DNA from: Arthrobacter sp. MN05-02
GTDB taxonomy: Bacteria > Actinomycetota > Actinomycetes > Actinomycetales > Micrococcaceae
Direction: 5' to 3'
Length of the DNA: 64,000 nt
Assembly (NCBI GenBank): GCA_004001285.1
Contig: AP018697.1
Location: 2,294,001-2,358,000 of the forward strand
In this document: piece after piece, positions 1 through 9,207 of the stretch
Layout: each line of letters begins with the position of its first letter
How positions within the stretch are numbered: position 1 is the stretch's first letter
Made by a program: the position numbers and the translations under genes
Notes under the pieces: generated by a model
The model's input: the letters and a program-made list of their open reading frames with translations, nothing else
Databases searched by the model: none
What the model was told of the DNA's origin: nothing

Positions 1-518
1 TCCTCTCGGCGCGCCTGCCCGGCGTGCCCGCGGTGCAGGGCACGGCCGAGGAGTCCACGCTGCCGGACAGGTCCCTCGACCTTCTCACGCTGGCGCAGAC
101 GTGGCACTGGTGCGACCATCCCGCCGCCCTCCGCGAGGCCGCGCGGGTCCTGGCGCCGGGCGGACGCCTGGCGCTGGTGTGGAACCAGCTCGATGTCTCG
201 CTCCCCTGGGTGCACCGCCTGTCCCGCATCATGCACGCGGGGGACGTCTACTCGCCCGCGTACCGGCCCGATCTCGGCCCCTCCTTCGGGCCGCCGGAGG
301 ACCTGGTGGTGCACTGGGCCCAGGAGCTGCCGGTCGCCGACGTCGTCGACCTCGCGAGGTCGCGGAGCTACTACCAGCGCGCCGCACCGGCGCTCCAGGC
401 GCGTGTGGAGTCGAATCTGCGCTGGTATCTCACCGACTACCTCGCCTTCGACCCGGCGGCCACCATCAGCATCCCGTACTACACCCACGCCTGGCGCGCC
501 TCCCTCGCGACCCCCTAG
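1..518 (+). CDS. class I SAM-dependent methyltransferase, C-terminal part (5' end outside window)
   Basis: The reading frame is open from base 3 to the stop at 516-518, giving about 171 residues with no start inside the window, so this is the C-terminal part of a longer protein. The visible part has the Methyltransf_11 pattern: an acidic AEESTLPDRSLD stretch, the AQTWHW segment and VLAPGGRLALVWN, the usual post-motif strand. The N-terminal SAM-binding glycine motif is missing because it lies to the left. The substrate cannot be told from the sequence. It ends 31 bases before the metal-uptake operon and is probably unrelated to it. Confidence 0.8.
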   Translation, partial: LSARLPGVPAVQGTAEESTLPDRSLDLLTLAQTWHWCDHPAALREAARVLAPGGRLALVWNQLDVSLPWVHRLSRIMHAGDVYSPAYRPDLGPSFGPPEDLVVHWAQELPVADVVDLARSRSYYQRAAPALQARVESNLRWYLTDYLAFDPAATISIPYYTHAWRASLATP

Positions 519-558
519 TTTTCGGCATGCCTAAACGCTATTTTTAGGTATGCCTACC
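519..558. promoter_or_regulatory. two DtxR/MntR-like operator boxes overlapping the start of the metal-uptake operon
   Basis: Two related near-palindromes are visible: TTCGGCATGCCTAA at 521-534 and TTAGGTATGCCTAC at 544-557. Their centres are 23 bases apart, about two helical turns. Each has an AGG/CGG-N2-GCCT type core like metal-responsive DtxR/MntR operators. The second box contains the ATG start codon (550-552) of the first operon gene. A DtxR-family regulator is encoded at the end of the same operon, which makes autoregulation by metal likely. Binding is inference. Confidence 0.6.
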
Positions 559-1473
559 TCCCAGCGCGGACGGACGAACTCCGCCGCCACCGCATGGTGC
601 GTCGCCGCGGCGCTAGTGCTCGGGGGTTGCGCCGCCGATACGGCGCCGGCCGCCGGGACGGACACCCGACCCCTGGTCCTCACCACCTTCTCGGTGCTCG
701 CCGACCTCGCCGACACGGTCGGCGGAGGGCATGTGCGCGTGGAGTCGATCACGAAGGTCGGCGCCGAGATCCACGGCTACGAACCGACGCCCTCCGATCT
801 CGTCCGGGCACAGGACGCGGACCTCATCCTGGACAACGGCCTCGGCCTCGAGCGCTGGTTCGAGCGCTTCCTGCACTCCGTGGACGCCCCGCATGTGGTG
901 CTCTCGGACGGCGTCGAACCGGTCGCCATCCGGTCCGGCGACTACACCGGCCGGGCGAACCCGCACGCCTGGATGTCGCCCCTCGCAGCACAGACCTACG
1001 TGGACAACACCGTGGCTGCGCTCGCCGGCCTGGCACCCGAGCACACCGCCGATTTCGAGGCCAACGGCCGGCGGTTGAAGGAGGACCTCGCAGGGCTCCT
1101 CGCGGGGTTCCGCGAGGAGCTCGCCGACCTCGACGCCGCCGCCCTCGTGACCTGCGAGGGAGCCTTCTCCTACCTGGCACGCGACGCCGGCCTCGAGGAG
1201 GCCTTCCTCTGGCCGGTCAACGCGGACGCCGAGGGCACCCCGCGGCAGATCAGGGACGTCATCGCATTCGTCGAGGAGAACGACGTGCCGACCGTCTTCT
1301 GCGAATCGACGGTCGATCCCTCGGCGCAGGAGCAGGTGGCCCTCGCCACGGGCACGGAACTCGGCGGCATGCTCTACGTCGACTCGCTGTCCGCGGCCGA
1401 TGGCCCGGTACCGACGTTCGTCGACCTCATCCGCCACGACCTCGAGACCATCACGGAAGGACTCTCGCGATGA
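550..1473 (+). CDS. manganese-type ABC transporter substrate-binding lipoprotein
   Basis: A 307-residue cluster A-I binding protein of the PsaA/MntC/TroA family. The N-terminus is a short lipoprotein signal with lipobox LVLGGC, lipidated at Cys27. The likely metal ligands are His75 (EIHGYEP), His139 (NPHAWMSP), Glu203 (TCEGAFSY) and Asp278 (LYVDSL). This His-His-Glu-Asp set is that of manganese binders rather than the three-His zinc type, and there is no His-rich loop. The segment LWPVNADAEGTP also resembles PsaA. The only in-frame ATG lies inside an operator box with no Shine-Dalgarno before it, so the mRNA may be leaderless. Its stop overlaps the ATPase start (ATGA). Zinc cannot be excluded from sequence alone. 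Confidence 0.88.
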   Translation: MPTSQRGRTNSAATAWCVAAALVLGGCAADTAPAAGTDTRPLVLTTFSVLADLADTVGGGHVRVESITKVGAEIHGYEPTPSDLVRAQDADLILDNGLGLERWFERFLHSVDAPHVVLSDGVEPVAIRSGDYTGRANPHAWMSPLAAQTYVDNTVAALAGLAPEHTADFEANGRRLKEDLAGLLAGFREELADLDAAALVTCEGAFSYLARDAGLEEAFLWPVNADAEGTPRQIRDVIAFVEENDVPTVFCESTVDPSAQEQVALATGTELGGMLYVDSLSAADGPVPTFVDLIRHDLETITEGLSR

Positions 1474-2258
1474 CGACCCATTCCGCCCCGCCCACCCTGC
1501 GCGCACTCGACGTCCGGAACCTCGGCGTGCGCTACGGCGAGGTCCAGGCGCTCGACGACGTCTCGATGAGTCTCGACGCGGCACGGATCTGCGGACTCAT
1601 CGGGGTCAACGGCTCGGGCAAGTCGACACTGTTCAAGGCGCTCATGGGGCTGCTGGTCCAAGGGGCCGGGAGCGTCGAGCTGTTCGGCATGTCCGCTGCG
1701 GGCGCCCGGAAGCAGGGCCTGGTGGCCTACATGCCGCAGGCCGAGGAGGTGGACTGGACGTTCCCCGTCTCCGTCTCCGACGTCGTCGCCATGGGCCTGT
1801 ACGGTCGGCTGGGCGCCTCCCGTCGCCTGCGCGGACCGGACCGCGCGGCCGTGGAGGACGCCCTGGAGCGCGTGGGACTGGCCGACCTCGGGAGGCGCCA
1901 GATCGGCCAGCTGTCGGGTGGCCAGCGCAAGCGGGTCTTCATCGCCCGCAGCATCGCGCAGGACGCCCGGCTGCTGCTGCTCGACGAGCCCTTCGCCGGT
2001 GTCGACCAGGCGAGCGAGCGCACCATGACCGTACTGCTGAAAGCGCTGCGGGACGAGGGTCGGTCGGTGCTGGTCTCGACCCATGACCTCGCAGGCGTGC
2101 CCGAGCTGTGCGACGAGGCCGTCCTCCTGCACCGGCGTGTGCTCGCGCAGGGCGATCCCTCGCTCGTGCTGACCCACGGGAACCTGGCTCGCGCCTTCGG
2201 TCCGCCTCCCACGCCCGCGCACACGCCCGCCTCCGCCAATCCGGACGGTCGGCCCTGA
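1470..2258 (+). CDS. metal ABC transporter ATP-binding protein
   Basis: A 262-residue ABC ATPase that powers metal import with the binding protein and permease on either side. Walker A GVNGSGKS is at residues 45-52, the signature LSGGQRKRV is near 148, Walker B LLLLDEP near 170 and the switch histidine STHD near 203. The ATG at 1470 overlaps the upstream stop by four bases, which implies coupled translation. The last 25 or so residues are a Pro/Ala-rich extension beyond the usual ABC fold. The Q-loop region YMPQAEEVDW is typical of the MntB/ZnuC group. Confidence 0.9.
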   Translation: MTTHSAPPTLRALDVRNLGVRYGEVQALDDVSMSLDAARICGLIGVNGSGKSTLFKALMGLLVQGAGSVELFGMSAAGARKQGLVAYMPQAEEVDWTFPVSVSDVVAMGLYGRLGASRRLRGPDRAAVEDALERVGLADLGRRQIGQLSGGQRKRVFIARSIAQDARLLLLDEPFAGVDQASERTMTVLLKALRDEGRSVLVSTHDLAGVPELCDEAVLLHRRVLAQGDPSLVLTHGNLARAFGPPPTPAHTPASANPDGRP

Positions 2259-2260
2259 CC

Positions 2261-3274
2261 ATGGACATCGTCGCCTTCCTCCTCGAGCCCCTGCAGTACG
2301 GCTTCCTCACCCGGGCCCTCGCCGTCACCCTCGCCGCCGCCGTCGTGGCCGCCGTCCTCTCCTGCTGGCTCATCCTCATGGGGTGGTCGCTCATGGGCGA
2401 TGCCGTGTCCCACGCCGTCCTGCCCGGCGTGGCCCTCGCCTACATCATCGGCATCCCCTTCTCCATCGGCGCCTTCGTCTTCGGCGCGGGGGCGGTGGCG
2501 CTCATCGGGATCGTCCGCTCCACCACCAAGCTGAAGGCGGACACCGTGATCGGCGTGGTGTTCACCGCACTGTTCGCCACCGGGCTGGCCATCGTCTCCG
2601 CCACGCCGTCGCAGATCGACCTGATGCACATCCTCTTCGGCAACGTCCTCGGCGTGTCCGCCGGAGAGGTGTGGCAGGTGCTGCTCCTGGGCGTGCTGAC
2701 CCTCGCCGTCCTGCTGTTCAAGCGGCGCGACCTCACCCTGCTGGCCTTCGACCGCACGCACGCCCACGTGATCGGGCTCAACACCCGCATGCTGTCGGCT
2801 CTGCTGCTCGGCCTGCTCGCACTCACCGTCGTCGTCGGACTCCAGGCCGTCGGGATCATCCTCGTCGTGGCGATGCTCATCACGCCCGGCGCCACGGCGT
2901 TCCTGCTGTCCCGCAGCTTCGACCGCATGCTGGTGATCGCCGTCGCGCTGACCGTCACCGCCTCCCTGGCGGGCGTCTACGCCAGCTACTACCTCGACAT
3001 CTCCACGGGCGCCGCCGTGGTGCTCTGCCAGGCGATCGTCTTCGCCGTGGTCTACCTCTTCGCGCGTCCCGACGGCATGGTCTGGCAGGCACGACGGCGC
3101 CACCACGCCGCGCGCATGCGTGCCGCACAGGCCCGTGCGGGGCAGACCGGTACCGGGCAGACCAGCACCGGAGGAACTGCCGTCGGACTGGCGCCGGCCG
3201 GCTCCGGCCCGGCCCCGCCCGCGTCCGGCCCCGCGCTGCCCGGGGCCGGCCCTGCCCTCCGCGGGGACGCCTGA
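2261..3274 (+). CDS. metal ABC transporter permease (ABC-3 family)
   Basis: A 337-residue integral membrane protein of the ZnuB/MntB (ABC-3) family with about eight hydrophobic segments between residues 10 and 285. It contains the conserved LMGDAVSHAVLPGVALAY region near the second helix, where the ATPase docks, and the GIILVVAMLITPGATA stretch typical of the family. The ATG is two bases after the ATPase stop. After the last helix comes a low-complexity tail of roughly 45 residues rich in Gly, Thr, Ala and Pro, which the family does not need for transport and which is probably cytoplasmic. Its stop overlaps the regulator start by one base. Confidence 0.9.
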   Translation: MDIVAFLLEPLQYGFLTRALAVTLAAAVVAAVLSCWLILMGWSLMGDAVSHAVLPGVALAYIIGIPFSIGAFVFGAGAVALIGIVRSTTKLKADTVIGVVFTALFATGLAIVSATPSQIDLMHILFGNVLGVSAGEVWQVLLLGVLTLAVLLFKRRDLTLLAFDRTHAHVIGLNTRMLSALLLGLLALTVVVGLQAVGIILVVAMLITPGATAFLLSRSFDRMLVIAVALTVTASLAGVYASYYLDISTGAAVVLCQAIVFAVVYLFARPDGMVWQARRRHHAARMRAAQARAGQTGTGQTSTGGTAVGLAPAGSGPAPPASGPALPGAGPALRGDA

Positions 3275-4008
3275 TGGCGGGCCGCAGGGGCGCCGTGCTC
3301 AGCATCGAATCCACCAGCGTGCAGGACTACGTCAAGGCGATCTACGCGTTCACCGAATGGCAGGGCGACGCCGTCACGGCCACGCACCTGGCCACGCGCC
3401 TCTCGGTCGCCAACTCCTCCGTGACCGGGATGGTCGCCAAGCTCGTGGACCTCGGGCTGGCCGACCACCGCAAGTACGGGCCCATCAGCCTCACACCCTC
3501 CGGGCAGGCACTGGCCCTCGCGATGGTCCGCAGGCACCGGCTCATCGAGACATTCCTCGTCACCGGGCTGGGCTACGGCTGGGACGAGGTGCACGACGAG
3601 GCGGAACTGCTCGAGCACACCGTCTCCGACGCCTTCGTCGAGCGGCTCGACGCGAAGCTGGGCCACCCGCGCCGGGACCCGCACGGGGACCCGATCCCGG
3701 CGGCGGACGGCACGGTCCGGTACCCGCGGGCGCATCGGCTCGACAGGCTCGACGACGGACACGCGGGCCGGCTGGTACGCGTGAGCGACGACGACCCCGA
3801 TGTGCTGCGCTTCCTCGACCGCAGCGGCATCGCGCTCGACGACGACCTGCAGCTGACCCGCCGCCGCGCAGGGTCCCTGCTGGAACTCCGCCACGGCGCG
3901 GCCGCCTCCTCCCGGGACCTCGCCGTCGATCCGGCCGTCGCCGGCGCCCTCTGGATCGAGAGCACCGTACCCCATGAGGGCTGCGTCGTCGACGCCGGAC
4001 CCTCCTGA
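3274..4008 (+). CDS. DtxR/MntR-family metal-dependent transcriptional repressor
   Basis: A 244-residue regulator. Residues 12-70 form the winged helix-turn-helix (ATHLATRLSVANSSVTGMVA recognition region). The following RRHRLIETFLV and EVHDEAELLEHTVSD segments carry the His and Glu residues that bind metal and form the dimer interface in DtxR and MntR. A basic linker and an SH3-like C-terminal domain complete the family's long form. It is the last gene of the metal-uptake operon (TGATG junction with the permease), so it most likely represses the operon through the boxes at 519-558 when manganese is plentiful. Iron is a possible alternative effector. Confidence 0.9.
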   Translation: MAGRRGAVLSIESTSVQDYVKAIYAFTEWQGDAVTATHLATRLSVANSSVTGMVAKLVDLGLADHRKYGPISLTPSGQALALAMVRRHRLIETFLVTGLGYGWDEVHDEAELLEHTVSDAFVERLDAKLGHPRRDPHGDPIPAADGTVRYPRAHRLDRLDDGHAGRLVRVSDDDPDVLRFLDRSGIALDDDLQLTRRRAGSLLELRHGAAASSRDLAVDPAVAGALWIESTVPHEGCVVDAGPS

Positions 4009-4193
4009 TCGGGACCGGGTGCACGGGTCACCGTCGCGGGGGCCTCGTCGCGGCACCGGATCGCTCCTTCCCGGCGCCGCTCCTAGACTGGTCGACATGC
4101 CGGGTGCCCGTCGCCTGCAGTGCCCGGTAGTCCCTGCCCGCCTCGTCCGCCTCGTCCGCCTCGTCCGCCGAACCTCACGAACGGAGTCCATCC

Positions 4194-5360
4194 ATGACCA
4201 CTCTCGGACTGGAGGAGGAGTACCTGCTCCTCGAACCGGAGACGGGGCTGCCCGCCCATCGCGCCGACGAGGTGGAGGGGCTGCTCGAAGCGACGCCGGA
4301 GGTCGGCAGGGACGAGATCCAGCGCGAACTGCTGTCCTGCCAGATCGAGACGGCCACCCCCGTGTGCGACACGCTGACCCAGGCCGAGGAATCCCTGTTG
4401 AACTTCCGCAGGAAGCTCGCGGAGGCAGCTGCCAGGACCGGGATCCTCGGCGCGGCCACCGGGACGTCGCCCTGGATGCGGCAGGCGTATCCCGAGCTGA
4501 CCGACAAGCCTCGCTACGAGGACCTGCGCGCCAGCGCACCCGGCATCGTGGGCGACCAGTTCGTGAACGGGCTGCACGTGCACGTCGGCGTCCCCGACCC
4601 CGAGCGCGGCGTCCAGGCACTCAACCGCATCCGCCCTTGGATCCCGCTGCTCACCGCCCTCAGCGTCAATTCGCCCTACTGGCTGGGCCGCGACAGCGGC
4701 TTCGGGAGCTGGCGCGTGGTGCACTACCGCCGCTGGGCCGTCCAGGGCGTGGCGCCGTGGTTCGCGGATGCGGCCGACTACGAGCGCCGCATCACGCGCC
4801 TCGGTGCGAGCGGTGCGATCCTGGACCGCGGGGTCCTCACCTGGGTGGCACGCCTGTCGGACCACTACCCCACCCTCGAGCTCAGGGCGTGCGACGTGCA
4901 GCTCGAGGCGCAGGACTCCGTCCTCCTCGGCGCACTCACGCGTGCACTCGTCGTCACGGCCCTGCACGAGGCGGAGGCGGACACCGCGCCGCTCGTCCCG
5001 GATCCTGAACTCCTGGACGCCGCCCTCTGGCAGGCTGCCCGCGACGGGCTCACCGGCTCCCTCGTGGATTTCTCCACGGCGGAGCCCGTGCCCGCACGGG
5101 GCCTCCTCGAGGATTTCCTCGAGCACGTCGGCCCGGCCCTCGACGCCGAGGGCGACACGGACTGGGTGCGCGCAGGCCTCGCCACGATCGCGGACCGGGG
5201 TACGGGAGCCGAACGCCAGCGGCAGGCCATGCGCGACGGTGGCAGCGACGCACTGCTGGACCTGTACGGGCGGACCCCTCACCCACGAGCCGTAGACGGG
5301 GTCGCGCCCGCTCGGGCGGACGAGGGCCGGCCTAGGACCGCGCGGCGCGGAGCTCGATGA
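4194..5360 (+). CDS. YbdK-type carboxylate-amine ligase (glutamate-cysteine ligase family 2)
   Basis: A 388-residue protein of the GCS2/YbdK family, ATP-dependent enzymes that join a carboxylate, usually glutamate, to an amine, often cysteine. Family marks are the N-terminal GLEEEYLLLEPETG, the central GDQFVNGLHVHVGVPD and the SVNSPYWLGRDSGFGSWR segment, all around the ATP and substrate site. The ATG at 4194 follows a GGAG ribosome-binding site eight bases upstream. No glutathione or mycothiol gene lies next to it. The last 30 or so residues are Arg/Pro-rich and may be non-functional. Its 3' end overlaps the convergent alpha-galactosidase by 29 bases. Confidence 0.88.
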   Translation: MTTLGLEEEYLLLEPETGLPAHRADEVEGLLEATPEVGRDEIQRELLSCQIETATPVCDTLTQAEESLLNFRRKLAEAAARTGILGAATGTSPWMRQAYPELTDKPRYEDLRASAPGIVGDQFVNGLHVHVGVPDPERGVQALNRIRPWIPLLTALSVNSPYWLGRDSGFGSWRVVHYRRWAVQGVAPWFADAADYERRITRLGASGAILDRGVLTWVARLSDHYPTLELRACDVQLEAQDSVLLGALTRALVVTALHEAEADTAPLVPDPELLDAALWQAARDGLTGSLVDFSTAEPVPARGLLEDFLEHVGPALDAEGDTDWVRAGLATIADRGTGAERQRQAMRDGGSDALLDLYGRTPHPRAVDGVAPARADEGRPRTARRGAR

Positions 5361-7480
5361 GGAGCGACTGTTCGGGCAGCAGCACGGGGGCCTGCAGGCC
5401 CGCCTGCGCCAGGACCCGCCCGGACAACCGGAGCGGTTCGCCGTCGAGCGCCGACCGGAGCCAGGCGAGCGCCGATTGGCCGTTCCCCGGCTGTCCCTCC
5501 TCGGGGACCGCGAGCTGCACGGAGTACGCCGTGTCGTCGTCCAGGCCCGGAAAGGTCAGCAGCCCCGGCGGGTAGCTCGCGCTCGAGCCCGTGAGCGTGT
5601 AGGCGAACAGGGCCCGCTGCCGGTCCTCGGAGACGATGCCGCGCAGGTCCATGGCGGGATCCACGAGGTCCGCGTGCACGACGGCGCCGCGGTGCAGGTC
5701 GTGGCGCCAGGACCGGTGGAGCTCGACATAGCGCCCGAGCACCTGGTACTCCCTGTCGGTCAGATCGGAGATGTCCCATTCGATGCCGTAGTGGCCGAAG
5801 ATGGCGGTTGCCGCTCGGAAGGGCAATGTATGGGCGCGCCCGGTCGAGTGGGAGACCGGGACCGCCCACATGCATCCCCAGCAGTTCGGGCGGCACCACG
5901 AGGCCCGTGTACTTCTGGTTGACGAGCCGCTCGATCGGATCGATGCAGTCGCTGGTCCAGATGCGGTCCGTCCGGGCGAGGATACCGAGGTCCACGCGGG
6001 CCCCGCCGGAGGCGCAGCTCTCGATCTCGAGGCCGGGGTGCCGGAGCCGCAGTTCGTCGAGCAGGCGGTACAGCGCCTCGACGTGCCGGTGGACGGCGGC
6101 GTGCCCCGTCAAGGCGTCCGCCGCCTCGAGCAGGTCCCGGTTGTGGTCCCACTTGACGTAGGCGATGTCGTTGGCGGTCAGGATGTCGTCGAGGCGTTCG
6201 AGGATGTACGCATAGGCGTCGGGATTGCCCAGGTTCAGGACCTGCTGCTGCCGCCCGGGCAACGGCAGGCGTCCCTCCGGCCGCAGCATCCACTCCGGAT
6301 GCGTCCGGGCGAGGTCGGAGTCGGGGTTGACCATCTCCGGCTCGAACCAGAGCCCGAACTCCATGCCCAGGCCCCGGACATGATCGATGATGGGAGCCAG
6401 CCCGTCGGGCCACACCGTCTCGTCGACGTACCAGTCCCCCAGGCTCGACGTGTCGTCGCGCCGCCCGCGGAACCAGCCGTCGTCGAGGACGAACCGTTCG
6501 ACGCCGAGGGAGGCCGCGCGGTCGGCGAGCGCCTGCAGGCGCGGCAGGTCGAGGTCGAAGTAGACGGCCTCCCACGTGTTGAGGGTGACCGGACGCGGGC
6601 GCTGCGGGTGGGACGCCCTCGACCGGAGGTCGCGGTGGAAGCGGCCGGACAGCTCGTTGAGGCCGTCACCCCAGGATCCGATGGCCTCGGGCGTGGAGTA
6701 GCTGCCGCCGGGTGCGAGCACCACCTCGCGGGGTGACAGGACCTCGCCCGCCGCCAGGAATGCCTGCCCTGCCGGCGTCTTCTCCGCGAGCACCTGCTGG
6801 TTGCCGCTCCAGGCGAGGTGGATGCCCTGCACCAGGCCGTGCTCGAAGCCGAAGCCTTTCGCCCCTGCCGCGAGCAGCACTGTCGCGTCGGCGCCGGGAC
6901 GGCCTCGTCGGCTCGTCCGCGCATAGGTGCCGGTCGTCAGCTCGTGGCGCTGCGGCGACCGCTCGCGGAGATGGCGGCCCGTCGTGTCGAGGACTTCCGC
7001 GGCGGTGGGGTGCAGCGGGAAGAAGGCATTGAGCGAACGCACCTCGTACTCGTCGTCGCCCGTGTTGGTGAGGACGAGTCGCTGGCTGAGGAGGCCCGAC
7101 GCGGTCAGGCCCACGTGCACGGCCAGGGCGAGCCCGGCGCCGTCGTCGCGTGCCTCGATCACGGCCCCGCCGTCGTGCCGGGACTCCATGGAGGCCACCG
7201 TGAAGCGCGGATACAGGTGGGCTCCCCCGCGGTCCCCGATGAGGCCGGGGGTGCCCTGCCAGCCCGCGGACTCGAGGGGCAGGAGGGTCAACCGGGCCGG
7301 GACGTCGATACCGCCGGACACGCGCTGCGGCTGCTGGGCGGTGACGACGGCCGACAGTTCGTCGGTGGTGAGGTCACCGAGGGCAGGACCCCAGTAGGCG
7401 AGGACCGGCAGGCCGTGCGGATGGGGTTCGAGCACCACGCTCGTGCCGCCGCGCGAGAGGTGGAGTGAGTGGGAGGTCAT
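5332..7480 (-). pseudogene. alpha-galactosidase (GH36), frameshifted
   Basis: A GH36 alpha-galactosidase that would be about 715 residues, near family size. The first part (7480 to about 5870) carries the N-terminal beta domain and most of the TIM barrel: FVLDDGWF, FGLWFEPEMVNPDS, the nucleophile motif YVKWDHNRD (about residue 444) and the acid-base region RIWTSDCIDPIER (about 509). Around 5857-5868 the frame breaks. The next frame resumes at once with VSHSTGRAHTLPFRAATAIFG and the C-terminal domain to a stop at 5332. One surplus base in a G/C-rich stretch explains it, so either a recent pseudogene or a sequence error. There is no signal peptide. No sugar transporter or regulator lies beside it. 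The start has no clear Shine-Dalgarno. Confidence 0.85.
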
Positions 7481-7521
7481 GATTCTTTTTATCGCGGAAC
7501 TAAGTAGGCGGCAAGCACGCC

Positions 7522-7749
7522 CTACCGCTCGCGTGTGTCACGCCGCAGCAGGCCGATGATCAGGCACAGGAGCCCGAGCAGCAGGGGCACCAGGGTGAAG
7601 AGCGTGTGCGTGCCGCCCAGGTAGCTCATGACGAAGATGTACACGAACGTCCCCCCGACGAGGATCCAGCCGAGCACGATCAGGGCGCGTCCCCGATGGG
7701 GCGGCGGCAGTGGCGGGAGCCACGACGGCGGCCTGTCAGTCCAGCTCAT
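7522..7749 (-). CDS. small two-helix membrane protein
   Basis: A 75-residue protein with a short Pro-rich cytoplasmic start (PPSWLPPLPPPHRG), two predicted transmembrane helices at about residues 23-43 and 49-67, and a basic charged end (RRDTRER). I do not recognise a function. It lies 64 bases downstream of the LGFP carboxypeptidase and 41 bases upstream of the alpha-galactosidase on the same strand, and could be co-transcribed with either. The hydrophobic pattern and plausible start make it a believable gene. Confidence 0.65.
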   Translation of the reverse strand: MSWTDRPPSWLPPLPPPHRGRALIVLGWILVGGTFVYIFVMSYLGGTHTLFTLVPLLLGLLCLIIGLLRRDTRER

Positions 7750-7813
7750 CGCCCAAGTGTAGTTCGCGCTCCGGCGTGCGGGAGGGGCTGACAGAAGGAT
7801 CCACCGGAGGGGA

Positions 7814-9118
7814 TCAGTAGGACGGCGCCGCCGGCAGGCTCATGTACTGCTCCAGTGTCCGCAGTCCGTGGGTGCGCATCTCCGAGGCGATCGTCGGCCC
7901 GACGTAGCGCAGGTGCCACGGCTCGTAGGCGTACCCGGTCACCGGCGTCTGACCCTGCGGGTAGCGGATGATGAACCCGTAGCGCCAGGCGTTCTGGGCC
8001 GCCCAGGCTCCGGCGGGAGTTCCCGCGAAGCATTCCTGCAGTCCGCAGGCCCCGTTGGCGTTGCCGATGTCGATCGCGAGCCCGGTCTGGTGCTCGCTGA
8101 ACCCCGGGCGGGCGGAGATGAGGTCGGCCGCCGCCGGGCCGTACTGGTTGACGTACGAGGCGTAGAGGGAGGCCTGCGTGTCGTAGGAGCGGTAGCCGCT
8201 GACCGGGACCATGGCGATGCCGCCGGTCCGTGCGTCGGCGAGGAGGCGGGAGAACTGCTGGGCGGCGTCGCGGCGGAGCAGTGGTCCCCCGACGTCCACG
8301 AGCGGGCCGGGGAGGTAACGCGCCGGGTTCAGCTGCCGGCGCTTGTTGACGACCACGACGGCCGACGACGCGACGTCGATGTCCCGGAACACCTGGGCCC
8401 CGCCGGCTGCGGTCCACGAGATCCTGCCGCGCTGGTAGGACTGGCTGCAGGTGCCCCCGGAACAGGACTCGTTCGACACCGGATAGCCGAGGGCACCGTT
8501 CTCGTAGTTGGTGGCGGCCCACGCCGCCCGGATCCCGCCGATGGAGATCCTCGCCTCCGTGGCGGGCGACCAGATGATCGCCCCGCCCTGGTAGTTCTGG
8601 TAGCAGCCGCCGCCGCGTAATCCGCAGACCTCGTTCGTGGTCGGGTACCCCAATGCTCCGTTCTCGAATCCGGACGCGGCCCACGCGGCGCGGATCCCGC
8701 CCACGCTGATACGGGCGCCGGTGGCGGGGGACCAGATGATCGCCCCACCCTGGAAGCTCTGGTAGCACCCTGCATTACGCAGCCCGCAGACCTCCCCGGT
8801 GGTCGGATACCCGAGTCCGCCGGTCTCGAACCCGTAGGAACGCCAGGTCTCGCGGATGGCACCCCACGAGGGTTGGGCTCCGGTGGCGGGCGACCAGACG
8901 ATCGCGCCCCTCTGGTAGTTGCGGTAGCACCCTCCGGCCCGCAGCCCGCAGACCTCCGCGCTCGTCGGCGCACCGAGGTTCCCGCCGCTTCCGCCGAGCT
9001 CCGCGTACTTCAGCTCGATGGCGGTCGCCGCCTGAGCCGGGGGTGCGGTGGTGAGGCCACCGGCCGCGAGGAGCACAGCGGACAGCAGAACGAGCAGATG
9101 CGCGAATACACGCCGCAT
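7814..9118 (-). CDS. secreted LGFP-repeat D-alanyl-D-alanine carboxypeptidase (VanY family)
   Basis: A 434-residue secreted protein. A Sec signal peptide occupies residues 1-30 (ending PPAQA). Then come four LGFP repeats of about 53 residues, each with an LGxP core and CGL...GGCYQ plus GAIxWSPATGA blocks, thought to anchor proteins to the actinobacterial wall. The C-terminal VanY-type zinc peptidase (about residues 290-434) removes the terminal D-Ala from peptidoglycan stems. Its metal and catalytic motifs are SEHQTGLAIDIG near 343 and EPWHLRYVG near 400. The start at 9118 was chosen because it gives a clean signal peptide; longer reading would run into the ssrA gene. It shares repeats with the two LGFP proteins at 21-27 kb. 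Confidence 0.9.
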   Translation of the reverse strand: MRRVFAHLLVLLSAVLLAAGGLTTAPPAQAATAIELKYAELGGSGGNLGAPTSAEVCGLRAGGCYRNYQRGAIVWSPATGAQPSWGAIRETWRSYGFETGGLGYPTTGEVCGLRNAGCYQSFQGGAIIWSPATGARISVGGIRAAWAASGFENGALGYPTTNEVCGLRGGGCYQNYQGGAIIWSPATEARISIGGIRAAWAATNYENGALGYPVSNESCSGGTCSQSYQRGRISWTAAGGAQVFRDIDVASSAVVVVNKRRQLNPARYLPGPLVDVGGPLLRRDAAQQFSRLLADARTGGIAMVPVSGYRSYDTQASLYASYVNQYGPAAADLISARPGFSEHQTGLAIDIGNANGACGLQECFAGTPAGAWAAQNAWRYGFIIRYPQGQTPVTGYAYEPWHLRYVGPTIASEMRTHGLRTLEQYMSLPAAPSY

Positions 9119-9207
9119 GGGTAGCCCCCGGTCATCGAGTAACAGCTCAAGGGTAGATCCGGCCGCCGGAAGCGACAAGACCCGGACGGTGTCCCGTGGA
9201 CATGAGG

